Assembly (NCBI RefSeq): GCF_002161235.1
Contig: NZ_NFHE01000014.1
Location: forward strand, 1 to 64,000
Source: Pseudoflavonifractor sp. An85
GTDB taxonomy: Bacteria; Bacillota; Clostridia; Oscillospirales; Oscillospiraceae
DNA: 64,000 nt
Direction: 5' to 3'
Shown in pieces: positions 8,274 through 15,943 of this stretch. The notes under the pieces were generated by a model. It made no database searches. It saw only the letters and a program-made list of their open reading frames with translations, and was not told the DNA's origin. The stretch's first letter is position 1, and each line of letters begins with the position of its first letter. A program made the translations under genes and the position numbers.

Positions 8274-8323
8274 AAACCTCCTTTTCTCGGCCCATACTAC
8301 CATTGGCAGAGAAAAGGAGGTTT
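8274..8323 (+). promoter_or_regulatory. Hairpin with embedded ribosome site between cdd and the DUF378 gene
   Basis: Fifteen-base perfect arms (8274-8288 and 8309-8323) with a 20-base loop, followed by only a short T-run. The right arm contains AAAAGGAGG, the ribosome site 8 bases before GTG 8329. The structure could partly terminate the cdd transcript and, in read-through RNA, mask the ribosome site of the downstream gene. Confidence 0.6.
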
Positions 8324-8328
8324 TTCAC

Positions 8329-8553
8329 GTGTTTTTAGACAAATTAGCCTTGTCCCTGGCCATCATCGGTGGTCTGAACTGGGGTGCCATCGGTCTGTTC
8401 AACTTTGACCTGGTAGCCCTGATCAGTGGAGGCTCCGGCACCTGGCTGGCCCGCACCATCTACGCTTTGGTGGGCATTGCTGCCATCTGGTGTATCACCC
8501 TGTTGTTCCGGCCTTTGGATCACGCCGACCACAGCCAACCCTATCACGGGTAA
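8329..8553 (+). CDS. DUF378 membrane protein (YuzA-like)
   Basis: 74 aa with two TM helices and the family-typical stretch IIGGLNWGAIGLFNFDLV, then a short charged tail. DUF378 proteins are widespread in Firmicutes, with no settled role. The GTG start is supported by GGAGG 8 bases upstream, inside the hairpin that follows cdd. It is followed by a symmetrical terminator shared with the convergent phosphodiesterase gene. Confidence 0.85.
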   Translation: MFLDKLALSLAIIGGLNWGAIGLFNFDLVALISGGSGTWLARTIYALVGIAAIWCITLLFRPLDHADHSQPYHG

Positions 8554-8562
8554 TCGCAATAA

Positions 8563-8593
8563 AAATTCCCCGGCTTAGCGCCGGGGAGTTTTT
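8563..8593. terminator. Bidirectional terminator
   Basis: Stem CCCCGGC / GCCGGGG with a 5-base loop, flanked by five A on the left and a T-run on the right, between the convergent DUF378 and phosphodiesterase genes. The right flank overlaps the stop codon of the minus-strand gene. Confidence 0.8.
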
Positions 8594-9050
8594 ATTTTAG
8601 TTCCAAATTGACGCTGCCATCCAGTGCATGGATGATCCCGTAGCTCTCCCGGGCATGACATCCACCCACACTGCCTGGATTGAACATATAAATGCCCTGA
8701 CGATACACCACCTTGGCCTGATGGGTATGCCCAAAACAAATCACGTTTACCTGGCGGTTCAGCCCTTCCTCCAGCAATTCGTTCAAGCCGCTCTTGACAT
8801 ACTGCAAGTGGCCATGGGTAAGAAGGAAACGAACCCCCTCCAACTCCACCACCCGCAGATCCGGCCCCTTGCCCCAGTCGCAATTTCCTCGCACCACGTC
8901 CATGGGCACATCGGGGTAAAGGGTGGCCAGCTCCAGCCCGTCCTTATAGTGGTCCCCCAGGAAGAAAACGTGGTGGGGTCGCTCCTGTTCCATGGCCTCC
9001 ACCATCTTGCCCATGGAGCCGTGGGAGTCGGAAAATACTAAAATTTTCAT
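8592..9050 (-). CDS. YfcE/MJ0936-family metallophosphoesterase
   Basis: 152 aa, a compact calcineurin-like phosphodiesterase. Metal-ligand motifs are in the expected order: FSDSHG (D, H), LGDHYKDG, RGNCDW (GNCD), THGH and GHTH. Members hydrolyse phosphodiesters in vitro (some act on cyclic nucleotides or model substrates); the physiological substrate is unknown. I start at ATG 9050, preceded by AAGGTG, rather than at GTG 9059, which overlaps that site. It faces the DUF378 gene and is divergent from the three-gene unknown cluster. Confidence 0.85.
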   Translation of the reverse strand: MKILVFSDSHGSMGKMVEAMEQERPHHVFFLGDHYKDGLELATLYPDVPMDVVRGNCDWGKGPDLRVVELEGVRFLLTHGHLQYVKSGLNELLEEGLNRQVNVICFGHTHQAKVVYRQGIYMFNPGSVGGCHARESYGIIHALDGSVNLELK

Positions 9051-9130
9051 GGTAGTCACCTTTTCTTTCTTTACTCATATACTAGAATCAGGCGAGCTCA
9101 ATGCGCTCTCCTGAGAGAGGAGGAATTGCC

Positions 9131-9394
9131 ATGTCCAACTTCGACGATCTGCTCCACAACCAGCAGGCGGCACATCTGCTCTCCAACCAAAGTAAACTGG
9201 AGCAGCTGCGCCAAGCCCCGGAAACACAGCAGTTGTTTTCCATGCTCCGGGAAAACACAGGTGGGGATTTGGAGCAGGCGGCCAATCGGGCTACCCAAGG
9301 GAACACAGCCCCCTTGATCTCCGCCATACAAAAGCTGATGCGTGACCCGGAAGGAGCCAAACTCATGGAGAAAATGAAACAACACCTCAAGTAG
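9131..9394 (+). CDS. Conserved-looking hypothetical protein, unknown cluster gene 1
   Basis: 87 aa, alpha-helical, no membrane segment, rich in Q/L, with the phrase LLHNQQAAHLLSNQSKLEQLR and a C-terminal helix ending MEKMKQHLK. The start is ATG 9131 with AGAGGAGG 7 bases upstream; the longer frame from 9101 lacks support. It is followed after 24 bases by a second unknown gene and then a third, all plus strand. The arrangement feels familiar from Oscillospiraceae genomes, but I know no function. Confidence 0.6.
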   Translation: MSNFDDLLHNQQAAHLLSNQSKLEQLRQAPETQQLFSMLRENTGGDLEQAANRATQGNTAPLISAIQKLMRDPEGAKLMEKMKQHLK

Positions 9395-9418
9395 CAACTG
9401 GAATGGGAGGGCGAGCCA

Positions 9419-9823
9419 ATGGCGGAATGGGAAGAAAAACTGGAGGGAATCCTCTCCAATCCTCAGGCCATGGAACAGATCATGTCTCTGGCCAAATCCC
9501 TGGAGGGTGGGGACCGTTCACCTGCACCATCCTCCGCCTCTCCGGCCCCTCCCCCTTCCAACTCGGCTCCCTCGCTGGATCTGTCCCAGCTCATGGGCAA
9601 CGTGGGACAGTTGGACCCGAAGCTGCTGTCCATAGCCGCCAAGCTCATGTCTCAGATGGGGAAACAGGACGACCGACGCACCGCTCTGCTCCAAGCTCTG
9701 CGCCCCTTTGTCAAGCCGGAACGATACGCCAAGCTGGACAAAGCCATCCAAATAGCCAGGCTATCTGTACTCATCCGCACAGGCCTGGAACTGTTCCGAA
9801 CAAAGGAGGATCCCCATGTATAG
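9419..9823 (+). CDS. Hypothetical protein, unknown cluster gene 2
   Basis: 134 aa in three parts: an N-terminal helix (MAEWEEKLEGILSNPQAM followed by IMSLAKSL), a Pro/Ser/Ala-rich linker (about 35-52), and a helical C-terminal part with DDRRTALLQALRPFVKPER and IARLSVLIRTGLELF. No catalytic motif is evident. The basic helical end could bind nucleic acid or a partner. It overlaps the third gene by 8 bases, suggesting translational coupling and a shared task. No characterised family recognised. Confidence 0.6.
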   Translation: MAEWEEKLEGILSNPQAMEQIMSLAKSLEGGDRSPAPSSASPAPPPSNSAPSLDLSQLMGNVGQLDPKLLSIAAKLMSQMGKQDDRRTALLQALRPFVKPERYAKLDKAIQIARLSVLIRTGLELFRTKEDPHV

Positions 9824-10139
9824 TCACTACTTACCGGACGAGGATTGGATGGTTCTGGATGATGAAGTTGCGCAGGAGCCGCCCCCGCAGGAACGGCTCC
9901 ATTCGCAAACACCTCACACCAGCAGCGCTGTCTTCCAGGAATTGTCCGGCGGACTCTCTCAACTGCTGGAGGGCGTCACCAAGCACTTTTCCCTGGAACA
10001 CATCGACACCGGTGATATTCTCCTGGTGCTGATTCTGTTGTTTCTCTTTTTAGAGGGTGATAACTTGGAACTGGTCATCACCCTGGGCCTTATGCTTCTG
10101 CTGGGGCTGGGGGGCGATGAGGAGAAAGACTCACCTTAA
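9816..10139 (+). CDS. Hypothetical membrane protein, unknown cluster gene 3
   Basis: 107 aa. The N-terminal 60 residues are acidic and soluble; the rest is a very hydrophobic hairpin (ILLVLILLFLFLEGDNLELV, then ITLGLMLLLGLGG) of two short helices separated by an acidic turn. It overlaps gene 2 by 8 bases. Its TAA shares bases with the stop codon of the convergent trpS, so there is no room for a terminator. It could anchor the other two proteins at the membrane. Function unknown. Confidence 0.6.
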   Translation: MYSHYLPDEDWMVLDDEVAQEPPPQERLHSQTPHTSSAVFQELSGGLSQLLEGVTKHFSLEHIDTGDILLVLILLFLFLEGDNLELVITLGLMLLLGLGGDEEKDSP

Positions 10140-11149
10140 CCAGCCACAAATCCAACCTTCTTGTACACCTTCCGCAGGGTCTTCTGGGCCACGCGGGAGG
10201 CTTTTTCTGCGCCCTGGCGGTACACACTCTCCAGATAGGCCTTGTCCTTCATAATGCGGGTGGCCTCTTCTCGGATGGGACGCAGGCACTCCACCACAGC
10301 TTCACCCACGGCGGGCTTGAACACGCCGTAGCCTTGCCCGGCAAACTCCTGCTCGATCTCCTGGTAGGACTTTCCGGTCACGGCGGAATAAATGGTCATC
10401 AAGTTGGCCACGCCGGGCTTGTGCTCGGGATCGTAGCGCACACAATTCTCCCGGTCACTGTCGGTAATGGCCCGCTTGAACTGCTTCATAATCACAGTCG
10501 GATCGTCCATCAGGCACACACGCCCGGTGTCTTCGTTCTCCGACTTGGACATTTTGGACTCCGGATTGGTCAGAGACATGATGCGGGCCCCCACCTTTGG
10601 AATATAGGGCTCAGGCATCTTAAATACCTCTCCGTAAATCCCGTTAAACCGCTGGACGATGTTGCGGGTCAACTCCACATGCTGCTTCTGATCCTCTCCC
10701 ACCGGCACATAGTCGGGCTGGTAGAGCAGGATATCCGCGGCCATGAGGGAGGGATAGGTAAATAGGCCTCCGTTGATATTATCCGCATTCTTGGCAGACT
10801 TATCCTTAAATTGGGTCATACGGGACAGCTCACCAAACATGGCGTAGCAGTTGAGCACCCAGCCCAGCTCGGCATGCTGGTGCACATGGGACTGGATGAA
10901 CAAGGTGTTCTTCTCCGGGTCCAAACCACAGGCAATGTACTGGGCCAGCTGCTCCAGAGTGCGCCGACGCAGATCCGCAGGGTTCTGCCGCACAGTGATG
11001 GAGTGCAGATCCGCCATAAAATAGTAACAGTCAAACTCATCGGCCCGGGCTGCCCAGTTTTTAATGGCGCCCAAGTAAGAACCCAGGGTCAAATCGCCAC
11101 TGGGCTTAATGCCGGAGAGCATGACTTTCTTTTCTGTTTGCTGCTGCAT
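10136..11149 (-). CDS. trpS: Tryptophanyl-tRNA synthetase
   Basis: 337 aa, typical for bacterial TrpRS (class I). The HIGH-like motif appears as SGIKPSGDLTLGSYLGA and the KMSKS motif as KMSKSENE. It charges tRNA-Trp. The start is ATG 11149 with AAAGG about 11 bases upstream; the frame back to 11158 would put GTG on top of that site. A good promoter lies upstream (see 11220-11248), giving a leader of about 60 bases, too short for a classical T-box. The gene converges on the unknown cluster with overlapping stops. Confidence 0.95.
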   Translation of the reverse strand: MQQQTEKKVMLSGIKPSGDLTLGSYLGAIKNWAARADEFDCYYFMADLHSITVRQNPADLRRRTLEQLAQYIACGLDPEKNTLFIQSHVHQHAELGWVLNCYAMFGELSRMTQFKDKSAKNADNINGGLFTYPSLMAADILLYQPDYVPVGEDQKQHVELTRNIVQRFNGIYGEVFKMPEPYIPKVGARIMSLTNPESKMSKSENEDTGRVCLMDDPTVIMKQFKRAITDSDRENCVRYDPEHKPGVANLMTIYSAVTGKSYQEIEQEFAGQGYGVFKPAVGEAVVECLRPIREEATRIMKDKAYLESVYRQGAEKASRVAQKTLRKVYKKVGFVAG

Positions 11150-11219
11150 ACTTGTCACAACCTTTAAATGGATTCCCGATCAGCGGTCCACGTGGGACAA
11201 AAGGGGCTGTTTTGCGGCT

Positions 11220-11248
11220 ATTATACCACATCACAGATGCCCCTGCAA
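11220..11248 (-). promoter_or_regulatory. trpS promoter
   Basis: On the minus strand TTGCAG (complement at 11243-11248), a 17-base spacer and TATAAT (complement at 11220-11225). It is a strong sigma-A match placing transcription start about 60 bases before trpS. Confidence 0.7.
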
Positions 11249-11284
11249 CCGCACATGGCAAAAGCTACAGATTGTTTCCATATC

Positions 11285-11300
11285 CTTAAGAATTCTTAAG
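11285..11300. promoter_or_regulatory. Perfect palindrome upstream of the dlt-like operon
   Basis: CTTAAGAATTCTTAAG is a perfect 16-base palindrome about 95 bases before the first gene of the dlt-like operon. A weak -10 (TAAAAT at 11320) lies downstream without a consensus -35, as expected if a regulator bound here assists the promoter. Likely an operator; the regulator is unknown. Confidence 0.45.
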
Positions 11301-11395
11301 AAAGCCCACAGGGCGGTGTTAAAATTTACCCTTCATAATGGTTCTTACCTGGAGGACATCCCTTCAGGACTCCACAAAAGGAGCTATCCCACATT

Positions 11396-12910
11396 ATGAT
11401 TCATATCTTAGAGCATTTGGAACAACGTGCCCAGCAGCTTCCCAACAAGGCTGCCCTGGTGGATGAGCACCAGGCCATGACCTTTGCGCAGGCCCTGGAG
11501 ACCAGCCAACGGATCGGTTCTTCTCTGGCCATCTCTTTAGCCAAGGGACAGCCTGTGGCCGTATATATGGAAAAGAGCGTGGAAAATCTCTGTGCCTTCT
11601 GGGGCATTTTGTACGCCGGTGGGTTTTATGTGTCCTTCAATACCCAACTGCCCACCTCGCGGCTCACACAGATGCAGTCGGTACTCCAAGCTCCCTTCGT
11701 CATCACCGATGAGGAGCATCGCGCTGATCTGGAAGGGGTATTTCCTCCCCACCGCATTCTTCTCTATGGAGATCTGGTGCGCGGAGTGGTAGATCACGCG
11801 CTGCTATCTCAAATCCGCCAGCGCCACGTGGATACCGATCCCCTCTACGCCAACTTTACCTCCGGCTCCACCGGAGTACCCAAGGCCGTGGTGGTGGGGC
11901 ATCGCTCCACCCTGGACTTCATCCAGCACTTCTGTCCCACCTTTTCCATCACCCAGGAAGATGTCATCGCCAACCAAGCCCCCTTTGATTTTGACGTGTC
12001 GGTGAAGGACATCTATTCTGCCCTGGCTACGGGAGCCACTCTGGTGCTGGTGCCTCGCCCCCTCTTTTCCCAGCCTCAGCAGCTGCTGGACTTCCTGTGT
12101 GAACACCGGGCCACCACTCTCATCTGGGCAGTATCCGCTCTGTGCCTGATTACCACCGTTCACGGTCTGGACTATCGCACCCCAGAGACAGTAAATAAGG
12201 TGTTATTCAGCGGCGAGGTCATGCCTGCCAAGCACTTGAAAACCTGGATGGAACACCTGCCCCAAGCCCAGTTTGTCAACCTGTACGGCCCCACGGAAAT
12301 CACCTGCAACTGTACCTATCACATCATTGACCGCACTCGCTCTTATCCCGACGGCATCCCCATGGGACAGGCCTTCCCCAACGAGCATGTGTTCCTCTTG
12401 GATGGGGAGGATCAGGAGATCACCACCGCCAATGTGGTAGGCGAGGTATGTGTGCGAGGCTCTGCTCTGGCCCTGGGGTACTATCGCAACCCGGAACAGA
12501 CCGCCAAGGCCTTCCCCAACAATCCTCTCAATCCCTGCTATCCCGAGCGCATTTATCGTACCGGTGACCTGGCCCGGTACTCGCCCCTGGGTGAGCTGCA
12601 CTTCTGCGGGCGCAAGGATTTTCAAATCAAACACATGGGACATCGCATCGAGCTGGAGGAAATTGAGCGGGCCATTTCCAATCTTCCTGGAGTACACCGC
12701 TGCTGCTGTGTCTTCCACAGCGAAAAGCACCGCTTATACGCCTTCTACCAGGGGCAGATGACCTCCAAGGAGCTTCGTTTGCAGCTGCTCCCCACTCTGC
12801 CTCCGTACATGATCCCCAATGTGTTCCGACAAGTGGATCAGTTCCCCTTAAACAAAAACGGTAAGATCGACCGAACCGCTCTTTTGAAAGGAGATGGAAA
12901 TCATGGATGA
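11396..12910 (+). CDS. DltA-like amino-acid adenylation enzyme (carrier-protein ligase)
   Basis: 504 aa, an ANL-family adenylating enzyme close in layout to DltA. Visible core motifs: FTSGSTGVPKAVVVGHRS (ATP loop), FDFDVSVKDIY, SGEVMP (DltA-like), NLYGPTEIT, YRTGDLARY, GRKDFQIKHMGHRIELEEIE (very DltA-like) and NKNGKIDR with the catalytic lysine. It activates an amino acid with ATP and should load it on the carrier protein encoded two genes downstream. It opens a tight five-gene operon. The amino acid cannot be read from sequence by eye; D-alanine is the DltA default, but the neighbouring decarboxylase argues for a dicarboxylic amino acid or its decarboxylation product. Confidence 0.85.
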   Translation: MIHILEHLEQRAQQLPNKAALVDEHQAMTFAQALETSQRIGSSLAISLAKGQPVAVYMEKSVENLCAFWGILYAGGFYVSFNTQLPTSRLTQMQSVLQAPFVITDEEHRADLEGVFPPHRILLYGDLVRGVVDHALLSQIRQRHVDTDPLYANFTSGSTGVPKAVVVGHRSTLDFIQHFCPTFSITQEDVIANQAPFDFDVSVKDIYSALATGATLVLVPRPLFSQPQQLLDFLCEHRATTLIWAVSALCLITTVHGLDYRTPETVNKVLFSGEVMPAKHLKTWMEHLPQAQFVNLYGPTEITCNCTYHIIDRTRSYPDGIPMGQAFPNEHVFLLDGEDQEITTANVVGEVCVRGSALALGYYRNPEQTAKAFPNNPLNPCYPERIYRTGDLARYSPLGELHFCGRKDFQIKHMGHRIELEEIERAISNLPGVHRCCCVFHSEKHRLYAFYQGQMTSKELRLQLLPTLPPYMIPNVFRQVDQFPLNKNGKIDRTALLKGDGNHG

Positions 12911-14081
12911 AACCTTTGCATCCCAGCTGTTGGCCCAGCACGCCACCCCTATGTATCTGTTTGATGGAGAGGCCTTGCAACAGCGGGTGTCCTATCTGCG
13001 CTCCAAGCTGCCTCAGGGTGTGGGCCTATGCTACGCCATCAAGGCAAACCCCTTTTTGGCCGGCTATTTAGCTCCCCTGGTGGAGCGGCTGGAGTTGTGC
13101 TCTCCCGGTGAGTATCGCATCTGCCAGGAGCAAAACCTGTCCCAGTCTCAATTTGTAGTCTCCGGCGTATACAAAACCCCGGAGTTTATCCAGGAGATAC
13201 TCCCCTTCTCCCCCGCCATTTTTACTGTGGAGTCCATGGAGCAGTTCCAACTGCTCCACCGCACTGCTCACGACAGCGGCTCCCCGGTATCCCTACTGCT
13301 GCGTCTGACCAGCGGCAATCAGTTTGGCTTGGAGGGGGATGAAATTCTCCAGATTCTCTCTGAGCATAAGGACGATCCTCACCTTCACTTCAAAGGCATC
13401 CAGTATTTTTCCGGTACCCAGAAAACTTCGTTGAAGCGGCTCCAGCGGGAGCTGAACACCGTAGATGAATTCATGCAGACACTGGAAACCCTCTTGGGGC
13501 ACCCCATGGAGGAGCTGGAGTTTGGCCCCGGCTTCCCTGTGGGCTATTATGTGGACGATACCTTCCAAGAAGATGAATTTTTGGATGGATTTTCTCAAAT
13601 TCTGCAAAACATGACCTTCTCTGGCACCATTACTCTGGAATTGGGTCGAAGTCTGGTGGCCCACTGCGGCACCTACTTCACCAAAGTGGTAGACGCCAAA
13701 CGCAACCACAAGCAAAACTACGCCATTGTGGACGGCGGCATGCACCAGCTGGTATACTACGGCCAGTCCATGGCCATGAAGCTCCCCCCCATCCGCCACA
13801 TCACAAGCCATTCCCCAGGAAATGAGGAGTCTTGGAATATCTGCGGCTCGCTGTGTACCATCAACGATATTCTGGTCAAACAGCTGCCCCTTCCCTCCCT
13901 GCATGTCGGTGACGTGCTGGCCTTTGAGCGGGCTGGTGCTTACTGCATGACCGAGGGCATATCCCTCTTCCTCAGCCGGGATCTCCCCGCCGTTTTATAC
14001 CGTCACCCGGATGGTACGGTGGAGGAACTTCGTCCCCATCTGGAAACCCATCCGCTCAACGCACCCTGCCACAAAAAATAA
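12903..14081 (+). CDS. PLP fold-type III decarboxylase (DAP/ornithine decarboxylase-like)
   Basis: 392 aa. PLP lysine in CYAIKANP near the N-terminus, a phosphate-binding glycine loop EFGPGFPVGYY (normally GGGFP), ELGRSLVAHCG (the E-x-GR motif), and C-terminal ICGSLCTINDIL with the active-site Cys and acid, then AGAYCMTEG. These are decarboxylase rather than alanine-racemase features. It overlaps the adenylation gene; I start at ATG 12903 because AAAGGAG is 9 bases upstream, while ATG 12894 abuts it. It recalls BtrK, which decarboxylates glutamyl groups on a carrier protein. Canonical dlt operons do not contain such a gene. Substrate unknown. Confidence 0.8.
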   Translation: MDETFASQLLAQHATPMYLFDGEALQQRVSYLRSKLPQGVGLCYAIKANPFLAGYLAPLVERLELCSPGEYRICQEQNLSQSQFVVSGVYKTPEFIQEILPFSPAIFTVESMEQFQLLHRTAHDSGSPVSLLLRLTSGNQFGLEGDEILQILSEHKDDPHLHFKGIQYFSGTQKTSLKRLQRELNTVDEFMQTLETLLGHPMEELEFGPGFPVGYYVDDTFQEDEFLDGFSQILQNMTFSGTITLELGRSLVAHCGTYFTKVVDAKRNHKQNYAIVDGGMHQLVYYGQSMAMKLPPIRHITSHSPGNEESWNICGSLCTINDILVKQLPLPSLHVGDVLAFERAGAYCMTEGISLFLSRDLPAVLYRHPDGTVEELRPHLETHPLNAPCHKK

Positions 14082-14100
14082 AGAAACGAGGTAATGTAAC

Positions 14101-14331
14101 ATGGAACGTTTGTTGGAACTGCTGGAAGAAATTCGCCCTGACCTGGACTTTGAGAACTGCGAAAATCTCATTGACGGGCATCACCTGAACTCCTTGGACA
14201 TCATCTCCATTGTGGCTGAGGTGGAGGACGCCTTTGACGTCACCATTCCCACCGTGGAAGTCATTCCTCATAACTTCAATTCCGCCCGCAATCTCTGGGA
14301 TCTCATTGTACGGCTCCAAGAGGAGGGATAA
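14101..14331 (+). CDS. Acyl carrier protein, DltC-like
   Basis: 76 aa, four-helix carrier protein. The phosphopantetheine serine is in HHLNSLDIISIV, followed by the acidic helix AEVEDAFDV and IP. It would carry the activated amino-acyl group as a thioester from the adenylation enzyme to the membrane acyltransferase. It starts 19 bases after the decarboxylase, ends with GAGGAGGG, which serves as the ribosome site of the next gene, and is one base from that start. Confidence 0.88.
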   Translation: MERLLELLEEIRPDLDFENCENLIDGHHLNSLDIISIVAEVEDAFDVTIPTVEVIPHNFNSARNLWDLIVRLQEEG

Positions 14332-14332
14332 C

Positions 14333-15925
14333 ATGAGCTCCTACTTTTCCCCCCAGTACCTGGCTCTGTTGCTACCTGCTTCGGTATGCCTGTACGCCAT
14401 TACTCCCCAGAAGGCGCGACGGGTCATCCTGTTGCTGGCCAGTTACCTGTTTTTCTGGGCGGTAAGTGGGTCCCTGATTGTCTTTTTGCTCTTCTCCACC
14501 CTCTCCATTCATCACTTGGGACTTTGGTTGGACATGCTCCAGCAAAACAGTAAGAGGGAACTGGCGCAGGCAGAACCGGACCAAAAGAAAGCGCTGAAGG
14601 CAAAGGCCAAGAAACAGCAGCGGGGTATCATTCTCCTGGCCGTGGTCATTCACATAGGCCTGCTTCTAACCTTGAAATACAGCCATTTCTTTCTCACGAA
14701 TGGCAATTCCCTGCTTCGTTTTCTCCACCTGCCTGCCATTCTCCCCGTTCCCACCTATCTGCTCCCCATCGGCATTTCCTTCTACACGCTCCAGTCCGTT
14801 TCCTATCTGATCGACGTGTATCGAGGAAAGATCCAAGCCGACAAAAATCTGTTCCGTCTGGCCCTGTTTTTGGGCTTCTTCCCTCAGATGATGGAGGGTC
14901 CCATCTGTCGCTATGAGCAAACTGCCCAGCGGCTTTGGGAGGCACCCAAGATGACTTGGAACAATTTCTTCCTGGGTGGACAGCGGATTCTTTGGGGTAT
15001 CATCAAAAAAATGGTGGTGGCAGACCGACTGAACATGTTCATTCTCAACGTGTTCTCTGGTTACGACCAATACAATGGCTCGGTCATTGCCCTGGCCGCC
15101 GTGTGTTACACCATCCAGCTGTACATGGACTTTTCCGGCACCATTGACGTAGCCTTGGGCAGCGCTCAGCTCTTTGGCGTCGCCCTGCCGGAGAACTTCC
15201 AGCGTCCCTTCTTCTCCCGCACCATTTCGGAATTCTGGCAGCGCTGGCACATCACCCTGGGTACTTGGTTCAAGGACTACATTTTCTATCTGGTGAGCAT
15301 GTCCAAGCCCATGAAAAACCTCACCTCCAAGGCCCGCAAACGCTTTGGGCCTCGGTATGGCCCCATCCTCACCAGCAGCGTAGCGCTGTTGTGCGTGTGG
15401 CTATGCAACGGCCTGTGGCACGGCTCCGCCTGGAACTACATCTTCTTCGGCCTGTACCATTTTGCTTTGATTTTCACCGGTAACCTGATACAGCCCATTG
15501 TGATCCAGGTGACAGAGCGTCTCCACATTGACCGCAACCACCTGGCCTACCGCATCCTACAGACGATGAAAACCACCATTCTGGTGTGCATCGGTGAGCT
15601 GTTTTTCCGGGCAGAAGGTCTGCGCAACGGTCTGAAAATGGCCTGGCGTATGGTCACCGACTGGTCCTTTGCCCCCATCACCACAGGTAATGTATTCGCC
15701 CACGGCATGGATGGCCCGGATTTGATTCTGGTAGCTGTGTTCTTGGTGGTACTATTCTTCGTAGGACTGGCTCAGGAGCGTGGGGTCCGATTGGGTGAAC
15801 GTATCATGGCCAAGCCCTGGCCGATTCGTATCGCCGTGTACTATGCGGCCATCTGTTTTTTGGTTATCTTTGGGGCATATGGCATTGGCTATATCCCCGT
15901 CGACCCCATCTATGCTGGATTCTAA
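14333..15925 (+). CDS. MBOAT-family acyltransferase, DltB-like
   Basis: 530 aa polytopic membrane protein. Family signatures: MDFSGTIDVALGSAQLFG, ISEFWQRWHITLGTWFKDYI and the catalytic-histidine region LCNGLWHGSAWNY. DltB-type enzymes move an acyl group from the carrier protein across the membrane toward a surface acceptor. The start at 14333 has AGGAGG 6 bases upstream, inside the end of the carrier gene; the frame open from 14210 is an overlap artefact. Context (carrier protein before, SGNH protein after) supports a dlt-type role, though MBOATs also acetylate polysaccharides. Confidence 0.9.
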   Translation: MSSYFSPQYLALLLPASVCLYAITPQKARRVILLLASYLFFWAVSGSLIVFLLFSTLSIHHLGLWLDMLQQNSKRELAQAEPDQKKALKAKAKKQQRGIILLAVVIHIGLLLTLKYSHFFLTNGNSLLRFLHLPAILPVPTYLLPIGISFYTLQSVSYLIDVYRGKIQADKNLFRLALFLGFFPQMMEGPICRYEQTAQRLWEAPKMTWNNFFLGGQRILWGIIKKMVVADRLNMFILNVFSGYDQYNGSVIALAAVCYTIQLYMDFSGTIDVALGSAQLFGVALPENFQRPFFSRTISEFWQRWHITLGTWFKDYIFYLVSMSKPMKNLTSKARKRFGPRYGPILTSSVALLCVWLCNGLWHGSAWNYIFFGLYHFALIFTGNLIQPIVIQVTERLHIDRNHLAYRILQTMKTTILVCIGELFFRAEGLRNGLKMAWRMVTDWSFAPITTGNVFAHGMDGPDLILVAVFLVVLFFVGLAQERGVRLGERIMAKPWPIRIAVYYAAICFLVIFGAYGIGYIPVDPIYAGF

Positions 15926-15943
15926 TAAGGAGGTGTCCCTATC

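Noticed and set aside
11159-11215. Possible T-box leader before trpS (GTGGACCGC resembles the T-box sequence)
   Set aside because: The match lacks the full consensus, the promoter leaves a leader of only about 60 bases, and there is no terminator/antiterminator pair or specifier stem.
11396-12910. Ordinary dltA for D-alanylation
   Set aside because: The fold is right, but the inserted decarboxylase gene makes D-alanine an unsafe default, so no dltA symbol was given.
12894-14081. lysA (diaminopimelate decarboxylase) for the fold-III enzyme
   Set aside because: The glycine loop is GPGFP rather than GGGxG, and the operon context is envelope modification, so the general family name is safer.
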